From Tamarix chinensis (lineage: Eukaryota > Streptophyta > Magnoliopsida > Caryophyllales > Tamaricaceae), in NCBI GenBank assembly GCA_030549775.1, contig CM060175.1, positions 31,475,262-31,539,261 on the forward strand: a stretch of 64,000 bases of DNA, written 5' to 3'. Position 1 is the stretch's first letter. Each line of letters starts with the position of its first letter. The notes under the pieces were generated by a model. It saw nothing but the letters and a program-made list of their open reading frames with translations, was not told where the DNA came from and did no database searches. The position numbers and the translations under genes were made by a program. Below are positions 47,881 to 59,422 of this stretch, piece by piece.

Positions 47881-49400
47881 TTAGATTCTAAAGTCTTTAT
47901 CTTCTTGATAAATTTCCTTAATGCAGCTAATCCTTAGGATTCTTGCTTCTAGTATAGGAAGCATACAATATCCCTTAGAGATGGTGCAAGCTATAACATT
48001 AGTCTTTCCACTCTTATGTTTAGCAAGAAATGAAAAGGATTATAGGAACTCTACCCATCAAGAATGTCTAGGGTTGAGTTTGTGTTGGCCATTAATGTAA
48101 TTAAGTGATTCGTGATCGATGTGCAATAAATATTGTTGCGGCAATAGAGAGTGTGGCTAATGATCCAAGGCCCTTGCTAATGCATAGAATTTCTTATTAT
48201 ATGTGCTATATTTTATGCAAGACACATTGAGTTTTTTGCTAAAATAGGCAACATTTTTTCCTTCTTGAAGTAAGACTACCTGATGCTTGTTCCACTTGCA
48301 TCACATTCTACATCAAATGACTAAGTTGGGCAAGGCTAGGATAGGTGCTTCTCTTAGCTTGGTATTGATCACATCAAAATCTTCTTAAATGGTCCTTGCC
48401 CACTTCAACTCTCCTTTCATCATACACTTGGTGATGGGAGAAGCTAAGAGGGAACTAAACCCCTTGATGAATCTTTAATAGAAGGAAGCAAGTCCATGAA
48501 AGGACCTTCCTTGTGTTAAGCTACTCAAGGTTGGCCATGTCTTAATGGCATCAAGTTTGGTTTTTTTCCATGGTTATCCCATCTTTAAATGCAATAAAAC
48601 CTAGAAAAGTTACTCTAGTTAAAAAAAATAACATTTTTCTAGGTTAGCATATAGTTTTTTGTTTCTAAGGGAAATAAATACAAGCTTAAGATTTCCTAAA
48701 AGATCTACACAATTATGTAATCAAAATAAGCTACAAAAAATTTGGTAATGAAAAACCTAAGTACTTTATTCATAAGTCTCATGAAAGTATAAGGAGCATT
48801 TGATAAACCAAAGGGCATTACCATCCATTCACACAATCCATTTTTGGTTTTAAATGTAGTTTTCCATTATTCACCTTCTTTCATTTAGGTTAAGTACAAA
48901 CCACTTTAAAGGTTTATTGTTTGAAAAGATAGAAGCACCATGAAAATATTCAAGCAAATCATCAAGCCTAGTTATGGGATACCTATAATTTATGGTGATA
49001 TATTTGATAACTCTACTATCAACACGCATCCCTATAGTACTATCATTATTTGGTACTATCAAAGTCAATGCCTCATAAAGACTAAGGGATTCTCGAATCA
49101 ATCCCTTAGTAGTCCATCCACTTGTTTATGAAGCTCCATGGCCTCTTTGGGATTAAAATAATAGGCAACCTTATTACAGAGGGTAACACTGGGTATAATA
49201 ACTATTTGGTTACTCTATATCCCTTATGTGGTAGTACATGGGGTAGGTCTTTAGGAAACATATCCTCAAATCCTTCTAAAAAAACCCTAACCAAAGGGTT
49301 AATAGGCTACCCCCTCATTCTCTTCTACTAACAATAATAAATACAACATCTTTATTTTAGTCACAGCCTTTGTTACACGTTTTTCATCTACAAATACATA
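47881..49400 (-). pseudogene. RNase H and reverse transcriptase remnant (element J)
   Basis: RT motif A and upstream are in frame 48871-49101 (TLIVPNNDSTIGMRVDSRVI, NYRYPITRLDDLLEYFHGAS). Motif C near 48700-48740 reads [10 protein letters not shown], that is YFDD to YFDY, the same replacement as in element H. RNase H motifs are recognisable near 48140-48330. Many stops and frameshifts. Confidence 0.85.
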
Positions 49401-49751
49401 TTTTTAGCAATTTGTGATGCCTCCTCCCATGACCAATTCTATCTTCAAAGGTATTAGGACGATGTTCCTCTTGGCATACTTCAATGTGTAGGTATTCTTC
49501 CTCCCATCATTGGTCATGTGCCTATCATATTACCATGCACGTCCCAAGAGTAAGTGGCATGCATCCATTGGGATTATATATCACAAGACTTGATCATGGT
49601 CTATGTGTACAATTGAAAGTGACATGGGGACCTATTTGGTGACATTTATAATGTTGCCATTATTCAATCTTTATAGCTTGTAGGGTTTAGCATGGGATGT
49701 AGTGGCCAAACAAAGCTATCCACCAAAGTACAGGAGGTCATGTTCATATAA
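49401..49751 (-). pseudogene. Protease, C-terminal part (element J)
   Basis: The minus strand shows the MDACHLLLG.W-like segment near 49540-49600 and TSCTLVDSFVWPLHPMLNP near 49690-49740, the part following the active site. It is separated from its active site by the solo LTR that starts at 49752. Confidence 0.78.
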
Positions 49752-50858
49752 TGATGCAGAACCATCCCCTTCAAAAAATCTAGCATTAACCACTACTCTC
49801 CCTAAACTAGAAGACCCAAAAATTCTTTTAAGTTGGGAGGACTTCCACTAAATTATCTTCTTATTTTTCTTCACGTCAAAGGAAGCCATGCAACTTACCT
49901 TCCCAAACTCTTTCTTTTGTAACTCAAAAATTAACAACCAATCTAGCCCTCACCACTCTCACATTTTTAAATACAAAGGGAGCCATGTAAATCCATGAAA
50001 GCTTCCCTTGAAAATACCTTATTTTTGTAGCCAAAAATGTAAGCTACATTGCAACCAACTTCTTATCCACTTTTCCACTACAAGCCTGCACCTTCTTATG
50101 CCTCAACTATAGGCCACAACACACAACCCTTCTTGAAACAACCTCGGCCTATAGATAACACTTGGGGAGGACTACAAACTATTAATTTATAAGACAAAAG
50201 GGGAAAGAAGATGGCAGTCTATAAGGTGTAGAATTATGGGTACTTTTGGAGTTTTATTTCCTCACTTTTTTTACTTTTAAAATCTCCATTTGCAGGTTGT
50301 GTTTGCTTGTTAAATTTTTTTAACTTTAATTATGTAATAGCTTGTACTTATGATGGTTTGCTTGCACTCTACCCTATATCAGCTAAAGGGATAGGCTAAA
50401 CATGAGGCACACAACCACAAGGGTGGGGAAAACCCTATAAGGTTGGTTAGAATTAAACTAAGATAGTTTCATGATGAGTAACTAGATACTTTAAGTCTTA
50501 ACTAACTCATGTATCTAGTTGGGCATGCTTACTTTGTAACTAAAGGGTTGCACTCTAATATAACTATAAGAAATGGATGAATGATAGGGTATTTGGTAAG
50601 CCTTTTCTTCTCTTTGCACGATAATCATATCTCCTTGGTTAGTGCATGCATCAGTTGAAATTTATACAAAAACTCTTACATCATTTATCTTGAGTGTTTC
50701 ATTAACCTAGTGGTAGATTCAACTATATGAATTAATGGTTACTTAGTTCATATTTTTCTTCTCTTCATCTCCCTTCTTCCATCCTCATTTTTTTTGGTTC
50801 TCGATAACCATCAATTTATTTTCCTAATTTTAACCCAATTTATATTCATCATGCATCA
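49752..50858 (+). mobile_element. Solo LTR (family alpha) in the protease of element J
   Basis: It starts TGATGCAGAACCATCCCC and ends TTCATCATGCATCA; 1107 bp. The flanks tataa and cacaa differ by two C-to-T-type changes and otherwise match as a target duplication. On the minus strand the protease reads IIDDGSC on the right side and continues on the left. Confidence 0.87.
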
Positions 50859-51895
50859 CACAACTTCCATCATCGATAATGAGGGAGCAAAATTTTCCCA
50901 TATTATTGCATTTTGTTTGAAAAATGCACTCCATTTGGCTATCATTGAATCAAACTTCTTTGGCATGCAACCGCCTTATCATAAGAGCCTATCCTATATC
51001 AAGGGTGTTTCCTTCAACTCTTCTTGTTCATGGCTCAAGGCCTCTTCCTCTGACTTCCCCTTAGGAAAAGCCTCATTAAGCTCCACGAGAGTCATGGCCC
51101 TTTGATTAGAGCATTCATTTTGATAATTTCCCACTCTTTGGAACTTAAAGCACCTCAAATTTATGAACCTACTAATCTTTACAACTCCTTCTTATGTCTT
51201 TCCCTTTCTTGTTGAATTTGATATGGCTAGAGGGTGGCTTAGATGATGTGCGTATGTTTTTGGGCCGAATCACACTTGGTTTGTTGAGGCTAAACTGAGT
51301 GAACCTTTTATCTTTCTTATGCCTTTTCACCCTACAAGCCACTAGATTAGTCTATCTAAAGTATAATACATTTGTATTTCCACCTTTATAGAAAGATCTT
51401 GTCAAAGGCCTACCATAAACCTCAACATCATGTGTTCTTCACTTTCTTCAATACCAAGCCTTAGCATCAATTTTTTGAACACGTAAATGTTCTCTTCTAC
51501 ACTCATTTATCCTTGTTTTAAGGATAATAATTTATTATACAAATATTGAGTGTAGGAAGATGGCACAAATCTTTCTCTCATGAGCTTCTTCATTTTTACC
51601 AAGATTTTCTCACTAAATAGAGGTGTGGCCTTTGAGTTTTGAAGTGGATAATTTAAAATTCTTATCATCCTTATACCCTTTTGCCTTAAAGATCCCTGAG
51701 CACCTCAAATCCCATTATAAAAAATCTTCTAGGTTATATTGACCTTCAAACTCATAGATTTTGGTTTTTACATCCCCAAAGTCTCTTCTTTTTTCCTTCC
51801 CCCTTCTACTTGGATCTTGAGATGACACACTTGCTAAAGATTCATCTTCACTTGATGGATTTTTCAACACCATGAGGTTCTTCTACTTCAAGGGG
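50859..51895 (-). pseudogene. Protease active site and gag (element J)
   Basis: The protease starts IFQTKCNNMGKFCSLIIDDG (D-D-G at the active site instead of D-G-G). Next is an acidic linker. The gag knuckle near 51095-51150 reads RCFKFQRVGNYQNEC: second Cys to Phe and His to Asn, so it cannot bind zinc normally. Capsid-like sequence continues to 51895, where the beta solo LTR interrupts it. Confidence 0.84.
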
Positions 51896-52873
51896 TGATG
51901 CATAATTTGAAAAGTAAATTGGGTCTTGCTAAGAGTTGATGATGGAGCTTCGATTGAGCTCCAACAAAATAGAAAATTAAGAATGGATGTGAGGGAATAT
52001 TAAATAGAAACTTATTCTTACAAGAACTCAAAAACTAATCCCTTATATAAATCAATTAAGGTTTCAACACTTGACATAAATTATGTAAGATTTTTAGGAG
52101 ATAAAATAAAGCTATGCACTAATCTTTGAGTTGGATAAATTTCAACGTTCACAATTTAATTCCAAGGTGGTATGCAGGTCTTGGGTAGGAAATAACATAT
52201 TTATAGCATATGTTAGGTTCCTCAATTACAAAATGACCTTCCTACCCCCTAAGGGTTGACTTAGTTGCATAAACTAACTATAGTTAACTTCTAACTTGAC
52301 TAAAAGAGAACAAACAACTACCAAAATTATTCCCAGGCCATGAGGGCCTGACTTGTGAGGCGGTTAATTATTTTCTTATGTTGGTTTTGTTCAAAAAATT
52401 TAATGAAAAGGTGGCTGTATATCTCCTCCTTTTCATGATCTAAATTTCCTAAAAAGATGGCTGCTATAGGTTGGTTTTTATGGCTGGAAGATGAGATTTT
52501 AAAATGAGGAGTTGAGGGGTTGAATAGCTTGGCTTAGTAGCTCCCAAGTTGGTAGTTTTGTGGCTCATGCATGGCTTCACATGGCTAGCCATTTGGAACC
52601 TACATGGCTCCCCAATTTAGATGATTATTTTTCCTCCAAGTTAGAAGTATAATGTAGCTTCTTAACTTAGAGAAAAATAATTAGTGCCAAAGGATCTCCT
52701 TGATGTAAGATTATCTTACATTTGTAATGTGGGTTTTGCTTGATCAAAATTTAGGCTCAAAATGCCTTAAGATTTATGTGAAAATAAGACCTTAGGAATA
52801 CATTTAGGAAGTCATCCAATTCCAATAAAAAAATTTTAATAGAAATTACAATGAGATAGATGCTTCTACATTA
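51896..52873 (-). mobile_element. Solo LTR (family beta) in gag of element J
   Basis: The plus strand begins TGATGCATAATTTG and ends AGATGCTTCTACATTA; 978 bp, an inverted beta LTR. Identical 5-bp duplications agggg lie at 51891-51895 and 52874-52878. Gag text resumes directly outside. Confidence 0.92.
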
Positions 52874-53240
52874 AGGGGGCTCAATTTGGGTGTGTGTTTG
52901 GGGGTTAAGGTTTAGCACGAGTTGTTGTAAGAGGGTAAAAATATGCCCCATTTCTTCTTATGATGCCACCAACGTTTGATCTATTTATTGAGTGTCTCAT
53001 TGTAATGATTCAATAGCACAATCTCTCCTTTTATTATGTGCATCTTTAAGACTCAAGCCTCTAGATATTGGATGATAATCCATGGTGGGTTAATAATTTT
53101 TATTTTTGAAAAAATGGATTCAAAAATGGGGCTGGGTTAATGGACAATTGGTTTAGAATTTTTTTTGTGAGTTTTTGGCTAAGATAAGGTGTAAGATAAA
53201 GGAAGCGACGAAAGCGGTAACCCAATTTAGAGCGGCCTAA
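52874..53240 (-). pseudogene. Gag N-terminus and leader (element J)
   Basis: Start at 53083: MDYHPISRGLSLKDAHNKRR, then DCAIESLQ, the same opening as in H and F. The frame reaches the solo LTR near the 'TQIEPP' region with two stops. 53084-53240 is the untranslated leader up to the primer-binding site. Confidence 0.83.
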
Positions 53241-53252
53241 GCTTTGATACCA
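53241..53252 (-). promoter_or_regulatory. Primer-binding site (element J)
   Basis: The minus strand reads TGGTATCAAAGC, one change from the initiator-Met tRNA type, three bases from the LTR end. Confidence 0.85.
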
Positions 53253-53255
53253 ATT

Positions 53256-53458
53256 TTATGTACGGTGGATACAAATTGGGCTAAAATTAAGAGAAAAAAA
53301 ATGGTTGCAAAATAACCATCAAAATAAGTAGCCAAGATAGGGAGATGAAGAGGTATTATATGATTTAATTAACCCTTAGAATATACACTTGAATCTACAA
53401 TTTAAGCAATGCAGCACTTAAGGTAAAAGAGATAAGAATTTTTTAACACAAATAAACC
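53256..53458 (-). mobile_element. Truncated 5' LTR of element J (family alpha)
   Basis: It begins on the plus strand TTATGTACGGTGGATAC (altered TGATGCATGGTGG) and follows the alpha LTR for about 200 bp to 'cacaaataaaccca', then joins plus-strand RNase H sequence of element K. The rest of the LTR is lost. Confidence 0.83.
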
Positions 53459-53934
53459 CAGGCATGCTAGGTAGATATAGTTTTTACAGTATTTCTCTTT
53501 TATAGCAAAACATAAGAGTGGTAGAGCCACTGTAATAGCTGATGCCCTCTCTAGTAAGTATTGTATGTTTCCCCCTATTAGAAGCTCAATTCTTAGTGTT
53601 TGGATGCTTGAAAGAGTTATACAAGGAAGATGAAGACTTTTAAAGATAATTTGAAGATTGAGACAAGCTTCAAAGATCCTATGTCGTATAAGATGGTTTC
53701 CTCTACAAGAATACTAAGCCTTTCATCCTAAAGAGTCCCATTCAAGAGATATTACAATGAGAGGCACATGGAGGTGGACTTGTTGGACATTTTGGGATAA
53801 AAAAGATCTATGGCATACTTTAGAAACACTTATTTTGGCTTAAGATAATGAGTGATGTATATGGAGTCATAGCTAGATGTGCTACCTACTAAAAGTCCAA
53901 AAGTCACTTCCACCAAGGACTCTACACTCCATTA
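53459..53934 (+). pseudogene. RNase H end and integrase finger (element K, part 1)
   Basis: The RNase H end reads RHAR, then KSGRATVIADALSSKY; the linker is WMLERVIQ-like in a shifted frame. The integrase finger reads EAHGGGLVGHFGIKKIYGIL, SDVYGVIARCATY-stop-KSKSHFHQGLYTPL. The last finger ligand and the next codon are TAC TAA where TGC CAA is expected, both explained by C/G transitions. The LTR at 53935 interrupts directly after YTPL. Confidence 0.86.
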
Positions 53935-55094
53935 TGATGTAGGATCATTCCATTCATCTAATCCCTCACTAACTACCCTTATCCCTAAATTATACGACCC
54001 CAAAATTCTTCTAATTTGGGAATGTGTCAACTAAATTATCCTCCCATCAACTTCCCTTTCCACCCCCTTTCTTTGTTGTGCTCATTTATGAACAACCAAA
54101 CACAGCTCAAATCTACCACCTTTTTCATAAGAATCCAACCATGCATGAAGCATGTATAAGCCATGCAAATTTTCCCCTAAACAACCGTAAAATTGCAGCA
54201 ATTTTTTAAGCTACTTTTGATGTTACCATCCAAACCTCTTTGTAGCTAAATGTCCATCCACTTTTTTCCCTCCCGCAAGCCCCCACCTTGTGACCTCTAT
54301 AGGTCAAAACACACATCCATGCTACACTATCTATCTTGCAATAATAACTCTCCTTTTCCATCTTTTCTAGCCCACACAACCCACCATCACTGCCACATTT
54401 TTGCAACCTACAGCATAAGCAAACAACTCCTTCAAAGACCCACAATGGACAAAAAGCAAAAGAGAAGTTGGAAGCCTACCAATATGTACAATCATGGCCA
54501 CTTTTGATGACTTGTAATCCCCAATTGTACTTATGATATCCTCTTTTGAAAGTTGACTTTATGGGTTGACCATTTTTTTAAACCATGTAATAGCTTATAC
54601 TTGTAGTGGATGACTTGAACTCAAACAAAATTAGCCAAAAATGGACTAAATAAAGGAGGGCGCATGATCCCCCTTTAGGGTGGGGAAAACTAGATTGTGT
54701 TTGGCTAGAATTAAACTAGAAAAGGTAACTAAGTTGTAATTGTCTAGTTTGGCTTCTAGCCAGCCCTAGTTTCATTGTTGTAAGTAAATAATTGTAACAC
54801 TAAATAAAATCAAAAAGGGATTGGTTGTAAGTGTCTTTAGTTAGCCTTACTTCCCTCTTGACAGTGAAAATTACCTATTTAGTGCATACTATGGTTTAAT
54901 TATCTCCCAAAATCTTATGTCTTTTATCTTAAGTGTTGCATAGGTTAAATGGTAGATTGGAGTGTATGAATTAAGGGTTACTTAATTCATATCTTCAACA
55001 CTCTTCTCCTATCAAATTATCTCATTTTCATTAGTTTAGTTGCTAGCCATAGTTTTACACTAAATTTAACCTAATTTATGTCCACCATACATCA
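53935..55094 (+). mobile_element. Solo LTR (family alpha) in integrase of element K
   Basis: It starts TGATGTAGGATCATTCC and ends CCACCATACATCA; 1160 bp. Flanks catta/cctta match at four of five positions. The integrase reads YTPL on the left and PLP on the right, consistent with a five-base duplication. The conserved coding tail IPKLYDPKILLI is visible near 53980. Confidence 0.9.
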
Positions 55095-55199
55095 CCTTAC
55101 CCCTCCCTTATCGACCTTAGGACCATGCAATTACTTTTGATGTGCTACCTGTAATAGCCTTTTGAAGACAATGAGATTACTTTTCAAGAGGGAGAGGTT
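55095..55199 (+). pseudogene. Polyprotein C-terminus (element K, part 2)
   Basis: After PLP and a few residues, a large deletion removes the integrase core. The text resumes with ITFDVLPVIAFEDNEITFQE and GE, then enters the LTR. Only the C-terminal signature is left. Confidence 0.78.
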
Positions 55200-56139
55200 A
55201 GTGTTGGAGCATCTAACACGTGTAATAATAGCCTAGATATTAAATTTCATAACAGTGAGGACATTAATAAAACCCTCATCACTTGAGTTAAATTAGTTAG
55301 GTAACCCTAGCCATGTAAATCAGCCCCAAACATGCAACCCTCATCACTTGAAAGGCATATTTTCATTAATTTATTTTAAACAACTAAGTTCATAAATAAT
55401 GTATACAAACAAGTTGATTAAGCATTCATTTTTGGCTTTATGTTGCATTGAACAAGGAGCATAAGAACTAGTTATGCACAGGCCATTTTCAGGCTTGGAA
55501 AGGTCCTTTTTAAACCTAATTTGCCGCCATCTAGACCTACTTTTCTTTAATACCTCATATGAAGAATCTTTATACTTTTGAGTATCTTAAAATCTAAAAG
55601 AATGCCTTGTCTCTTTCCCTTTTATTGCTATGATCTTGTTATAGCTTATTTTTATGTACTTTTATCTAATTTATGTAATAACAACTAGACCCCAATGTGG
55701 GAGCACATGAAGGGCTTGGGAGAGCTAGTTTTGGTTTGATTTTAATTGCACTAAATAGTTAAAATTGAATTATTTACTCTGCATGTAATAAGTAGTAAAG
55801 TCGTAAGAAAAAGAGCCTCAACCAAGTCTTAGAAGTGTTGAGCTAAGGATTAATAGAGGACAACTCATATTTGGCTACCACAACCTCTTATTTTTGAGAT
55901 CCCCCTACCCTTCATACCCAAGTGTAAGAGTTTGAAGCTTATCCCACAAAATCTTATTTATATTATCATAATTTTGAATACCCTAGGTGGTATCTTCAAG
56001 TATATAATTTAAGGAGTTACAAAAGATCATATTTTCTCTTAACCCACAAGCTCTATTTCATTTTTCTTATATTTCTAGTTTCAAGAACCTATATGCAACC
56101 TTCATCCTAGCTTGACCCAATTATATCCTGTATGCATCA
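55200..56139 (+). mobile_element. LTR following element K (family beta)
   Basis: It starts AGTGTTGGAGCATC and ends ATCCTGTATGCATCA; about 940 bp. The polyprotein end precedes it, so it acts as a 3' LTR. The 27 bases after it (ctcaaggtaataacc) resemble the leader just after the primer site of element E, so it may also have been the 5' LTR of a second, lost element. Confidence 0.78.
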
Positions 56140-56166
56140 CCAACTCAAGGTAATAACCAAACTAAG

Positions 56167-57154
56167 TGATGCAGAAACATTCCCTTCACAATACTCTACA
56201 TTAACTACTCATCATCCCAAATTAGAAAGGCCAAAAATTATTATATGTTAGGAAGGATAGAACTAAGCTACACTTCTCCACATTAACATCCAAGGGAGCC
56301 ATTCAAGCCATGCAACTTACCTCCTGGACACTCTCTACTTTGTAGCTTAATCTTGAGCTAACCATGCAGCTATAACCCACCACCAGCCACACCAGTTTTG
56401 TGGCTTGTGCAACCCTTCCCAGCACCTATAGCCACCTACAGGTAACATCAAGTGGGAATAACACAGGTATCAACCTACCCAAAAAAAGGGGAGAAAAGGG
56501 TTGGTAAATGGTAAGCGCACAAGTGTACGATTATGGGAAAATTTTGAGGTTAAATTGCTCACTTTTTGTAGTTTTAACATCCTTTTCTATAGGTTGTGTC
56601 CACTTGTTTAATTTGTGTTAACTTTAATCATATAATAGATAGTATTTAGAGTATATTTATTTTAATCTTTCCCTAAGTCGTCCATGGAGATAGGATGGGT
56701 ACTAATGCACAATCAAGGGTGGGGAAAACCATGTTTGAGCTGGTTAGAATTAAAATAGGATAGTTGCATTGTTAGGCAACAAGATAGTTTGAGTCCTAAC
56801 TAGCTTTTCCATTTATTTAGGGCATAATCATATTCTAAATAAATGTTTCCACACCTATATAAGTGTAAGAAATGGATAAATGAAGGAGTTTTTGGTCATT
56901 CCACACGTCCTTGATTTTTAGAAAGATTTACCTCCTTGGCTATTTCCTTAGTTTAACCGTGTTAAAAATCCTTGTCTATTTTACCTCAAGTGTTGCAATA
57001 CTTAAGTGGTATACTCATGTGTATGTTCTAAAGTTTACATAGGTCATATATTTCTCTCTTCATCTCCCCCTTTTCTATCCTTATTTTCAATGGTCATTTG
57101 TGGCCATCATCTTGATTTCCTAAGTTTAACCCAACTTGTATCCACCATACATTA
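56167..57154 (+). mobile_element. Solo LTR (family alpha)
   Basis: It starts TGATGCAGAAACATTCCC and ends CCACCATACATTA; 988 bp. The flanks ctaag (56162-56166) and ccaag (57155-57159) match except for one C/T change. The coding tail HPKLERPKIIIC is readable near 56210. Confidence 0.87.
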
Positions 57155-57535
57155 CCAAGTTAACCCACTACTAGTCATGGTTATTACCCTCCCAAATGTG
57201 ATTTTTTTATTGATTAAATATGGAATTTGATTGAATGATTGTACCTTGATGTATTACCTATCAATGAAAACATGCAAGGTTATCCATTATGGCTATGGCT
57301 ATAAAAATTATCCCATAACACCCCACATGTGTTGAACCAAATTTGTTTATAATTCAACTCCTTGTTATCTTGTATTAGATAACTAGATTAGTTGGGATGT
57401 AACTACATTGGTAAACGGGAATGATAGAATGAATTTTTTACACTCAAGGCTAACATCAAAAGAGAGAATAAAATAGAGAAGAAGATGGAAGAATGAATTT
57501 GATCTTCAAATACTGACAATCACCACTTAAGGTAT
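57155..57535. other. Mosaic of degenerate LTR pieces
   Basis: No gene. About 57330-57420 resembles a plus-orientation part of LTR family A ('cttgttatcttgtattagataactagatt'). About 57440-57530 resembles an inverted piece of family beta ('agagaataaaatagagaagaagatgg', then 'caccacttaagg'). The joins are blunt, with no duplications seen. Confidence 0.55.
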
Positions 57536-58045
57536 TTATGTAGGAGCATCCCTTTCATCTAATCCCATCTTAAACACCCTTCTCCCCAAATTAGATGACC
57601 CTAAAATTCTTCTAATTTGAGAATTTGTCCACTAAAATTTATTCCAAAAACTTTCCCATCCCAACTTCCACCTTTTATGAACATGCTATGGGCAAACAAC
57701 CACATCCCACATCTACCACTTTTTTACATAAGAAAATTTACCATGTATGAGCCATGTATGAGCCATGCACCCATATTTTAACCAATCTTCAAGCCACCTT
57801 TTGATTTCATCATCCAAGCCACCTTGTAGCCAATACCCGGCCACATTTCGTCCTTCCTTCCAACCCCCTCCTCACCACCTTTGAGACTTTGCAACCTAAA
57901 ACCACACGTCCAACTTGCCATTTTCAGCCTGTGAAAAGCACCTTCCCTTGCCAATTTTTCCAACTTACACCACCCATAACCCTTACAATCATTTGTAACC
58001 TGCCACGACCATCCCTCCCTATCAAAGACCTACAAGGAATAAAAG
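57536..58045 (+). mobile_element. LTR (family alpha), left part, split by a solo LTR
   Basis: It starts TTATGTAGGAGCATCCC and follows the 10029 copy to 'aaagacctacaaggaataaaag'. The coding tail LPKLDDPKILLI is readable near 57590. The final aaaag is the left copy of the target duplication of the inserted LTR. Confidence 0.87.
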
Positions 58046-59422
58046 TGATGCATGCGCATCTACCTTCCTTTTTATTTTTGTTCCCAAAAATTTTGAAAAA
58101 GTGATTGTTATCTAGAGGTCATCACAAAAATACTCATTCAAGCTCAAATCCATTTGTAGAGGGGCATATTGTGAAAAATGTGTAAATCTCGCATCAAGGA
58201 GGACCTCTAAGCATCAACTTGGTATCAAAACAACCATTAATTTCTCTAAGTATGGAAGGTTCACAAAACCCTCTAAATTAGAAGATAATAAATGCCTGAA
58301 ATAATTAAGCCATGCGAGTTTTATTTTTAAGCCACCACCTTTTATCAACTTTTTAGGTGGCTTAATATAGGCTCATAAATGGCTTATAACTCATCCAAAG
58401 AAGGATGTCTCAAGCCACATGAGCAACAGTCAAAGTAGTAGATTTGGACACCTTTTAAGGGTTGTTTGGGACATGGAATTTAAAGTAATCTAGCAGTCAT
58501 CCACATACGTTATAACTACATTTTTACCCAAATTTTGGGATACTTTTAGCATAGAAATAAAGAACACTCAGCTACATCAATTCCTAAACTAGTAGCATCA
58601 CTTTCTTCATTTTTGTGGCATAAGTTTGGCATGAAAATGGAAGTCTATAAGATGAAATAGTGTGGTAATAATCTATGAAAGTTAAGCATGATTAATGTAG
58701 CTAAAACCTGACCACACTACATCTATTAGAGCCTAAAATCACTTTGTTAGCCTAATGATGGTATAGGAGCCATTGTTCGCACAAATTTATGGCCACAAAA
58801 TCACTCATGAAGTTGACAGCTATTACTAGGATCATTTATAGCTTGTAATTTATCTTTCCCAAGTAGCTAGTTGTCCCTAATGTTTGTTAAACCTCCTAAT
58901 TAGATATACACTCATTTGGAAGGTCTTTTCTTTTGTTATTTTTGAAGTCATTCTTTTAAGGCATTATTAGAGATTTTTCCTTTTTAGTTTGTCCTTTTTA
59001 GTTTGTTTCAAACTAGCTGGTTAAAAGTGTATTAGGAGACTAGCCAGTTGGTGTGTTATTAAGTTTGTCCATAGAAGGTCACTATGCTCTTTTTGTAACT
59101 AAAAGGAGATAACATTTTCTTATTAATTCTAGAGTCACATATGAATGAAATCAGATTTGGTTGCCTTATTATTTTCCTCCCATATAGTGAGATACACCTT
59201 CAAACTTGAGTGAAGAGTTTAATTGATTATCTTCTCCAAGTCATAATTCTTTTATCTCAAAAGTTGAAACCTTGAGTGGTAGATGTGAATATATGAATTT
59301 AAGGAACACTTAAGTTCATATTTTCCACTTCTTCAGCCTCCATTTTTATTTTTAATTTCAGTAGTAATTATCCTAATCCACCATCTTCCTATCATGACCT
59401 AATTTGTATTTATTATGCATCA
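58046..59422 (+). mobile_element. Solo LTR (family delta) nested in an alpha LTR
   Basis: It starts TGATGCATGCGCATCTACC and ends TATTTATTATGCATCA; 1377 bp. It has identical 5-bp duplications aaaag (58041-58045 and 59423-59427). Its ends are of the same type as the other families but the body differs, with about 200 bp extra at the 5' side before a KPSKLEDNKCLK-like coding tail (near 58270). A TTGGTATCAAAAC word near 58219 resembles a primer site but lies inside the LTR. Confidence 0.85.

Noticed and set aside
58219..58232. TTGGTATCAAAAC as a primer-binding site, implying a 170-bp LTR at 58046
   Set aside because: No second copy of such a short LTR is present, and the perfect aaaag duplication brackets 58046-59422 as one unit.
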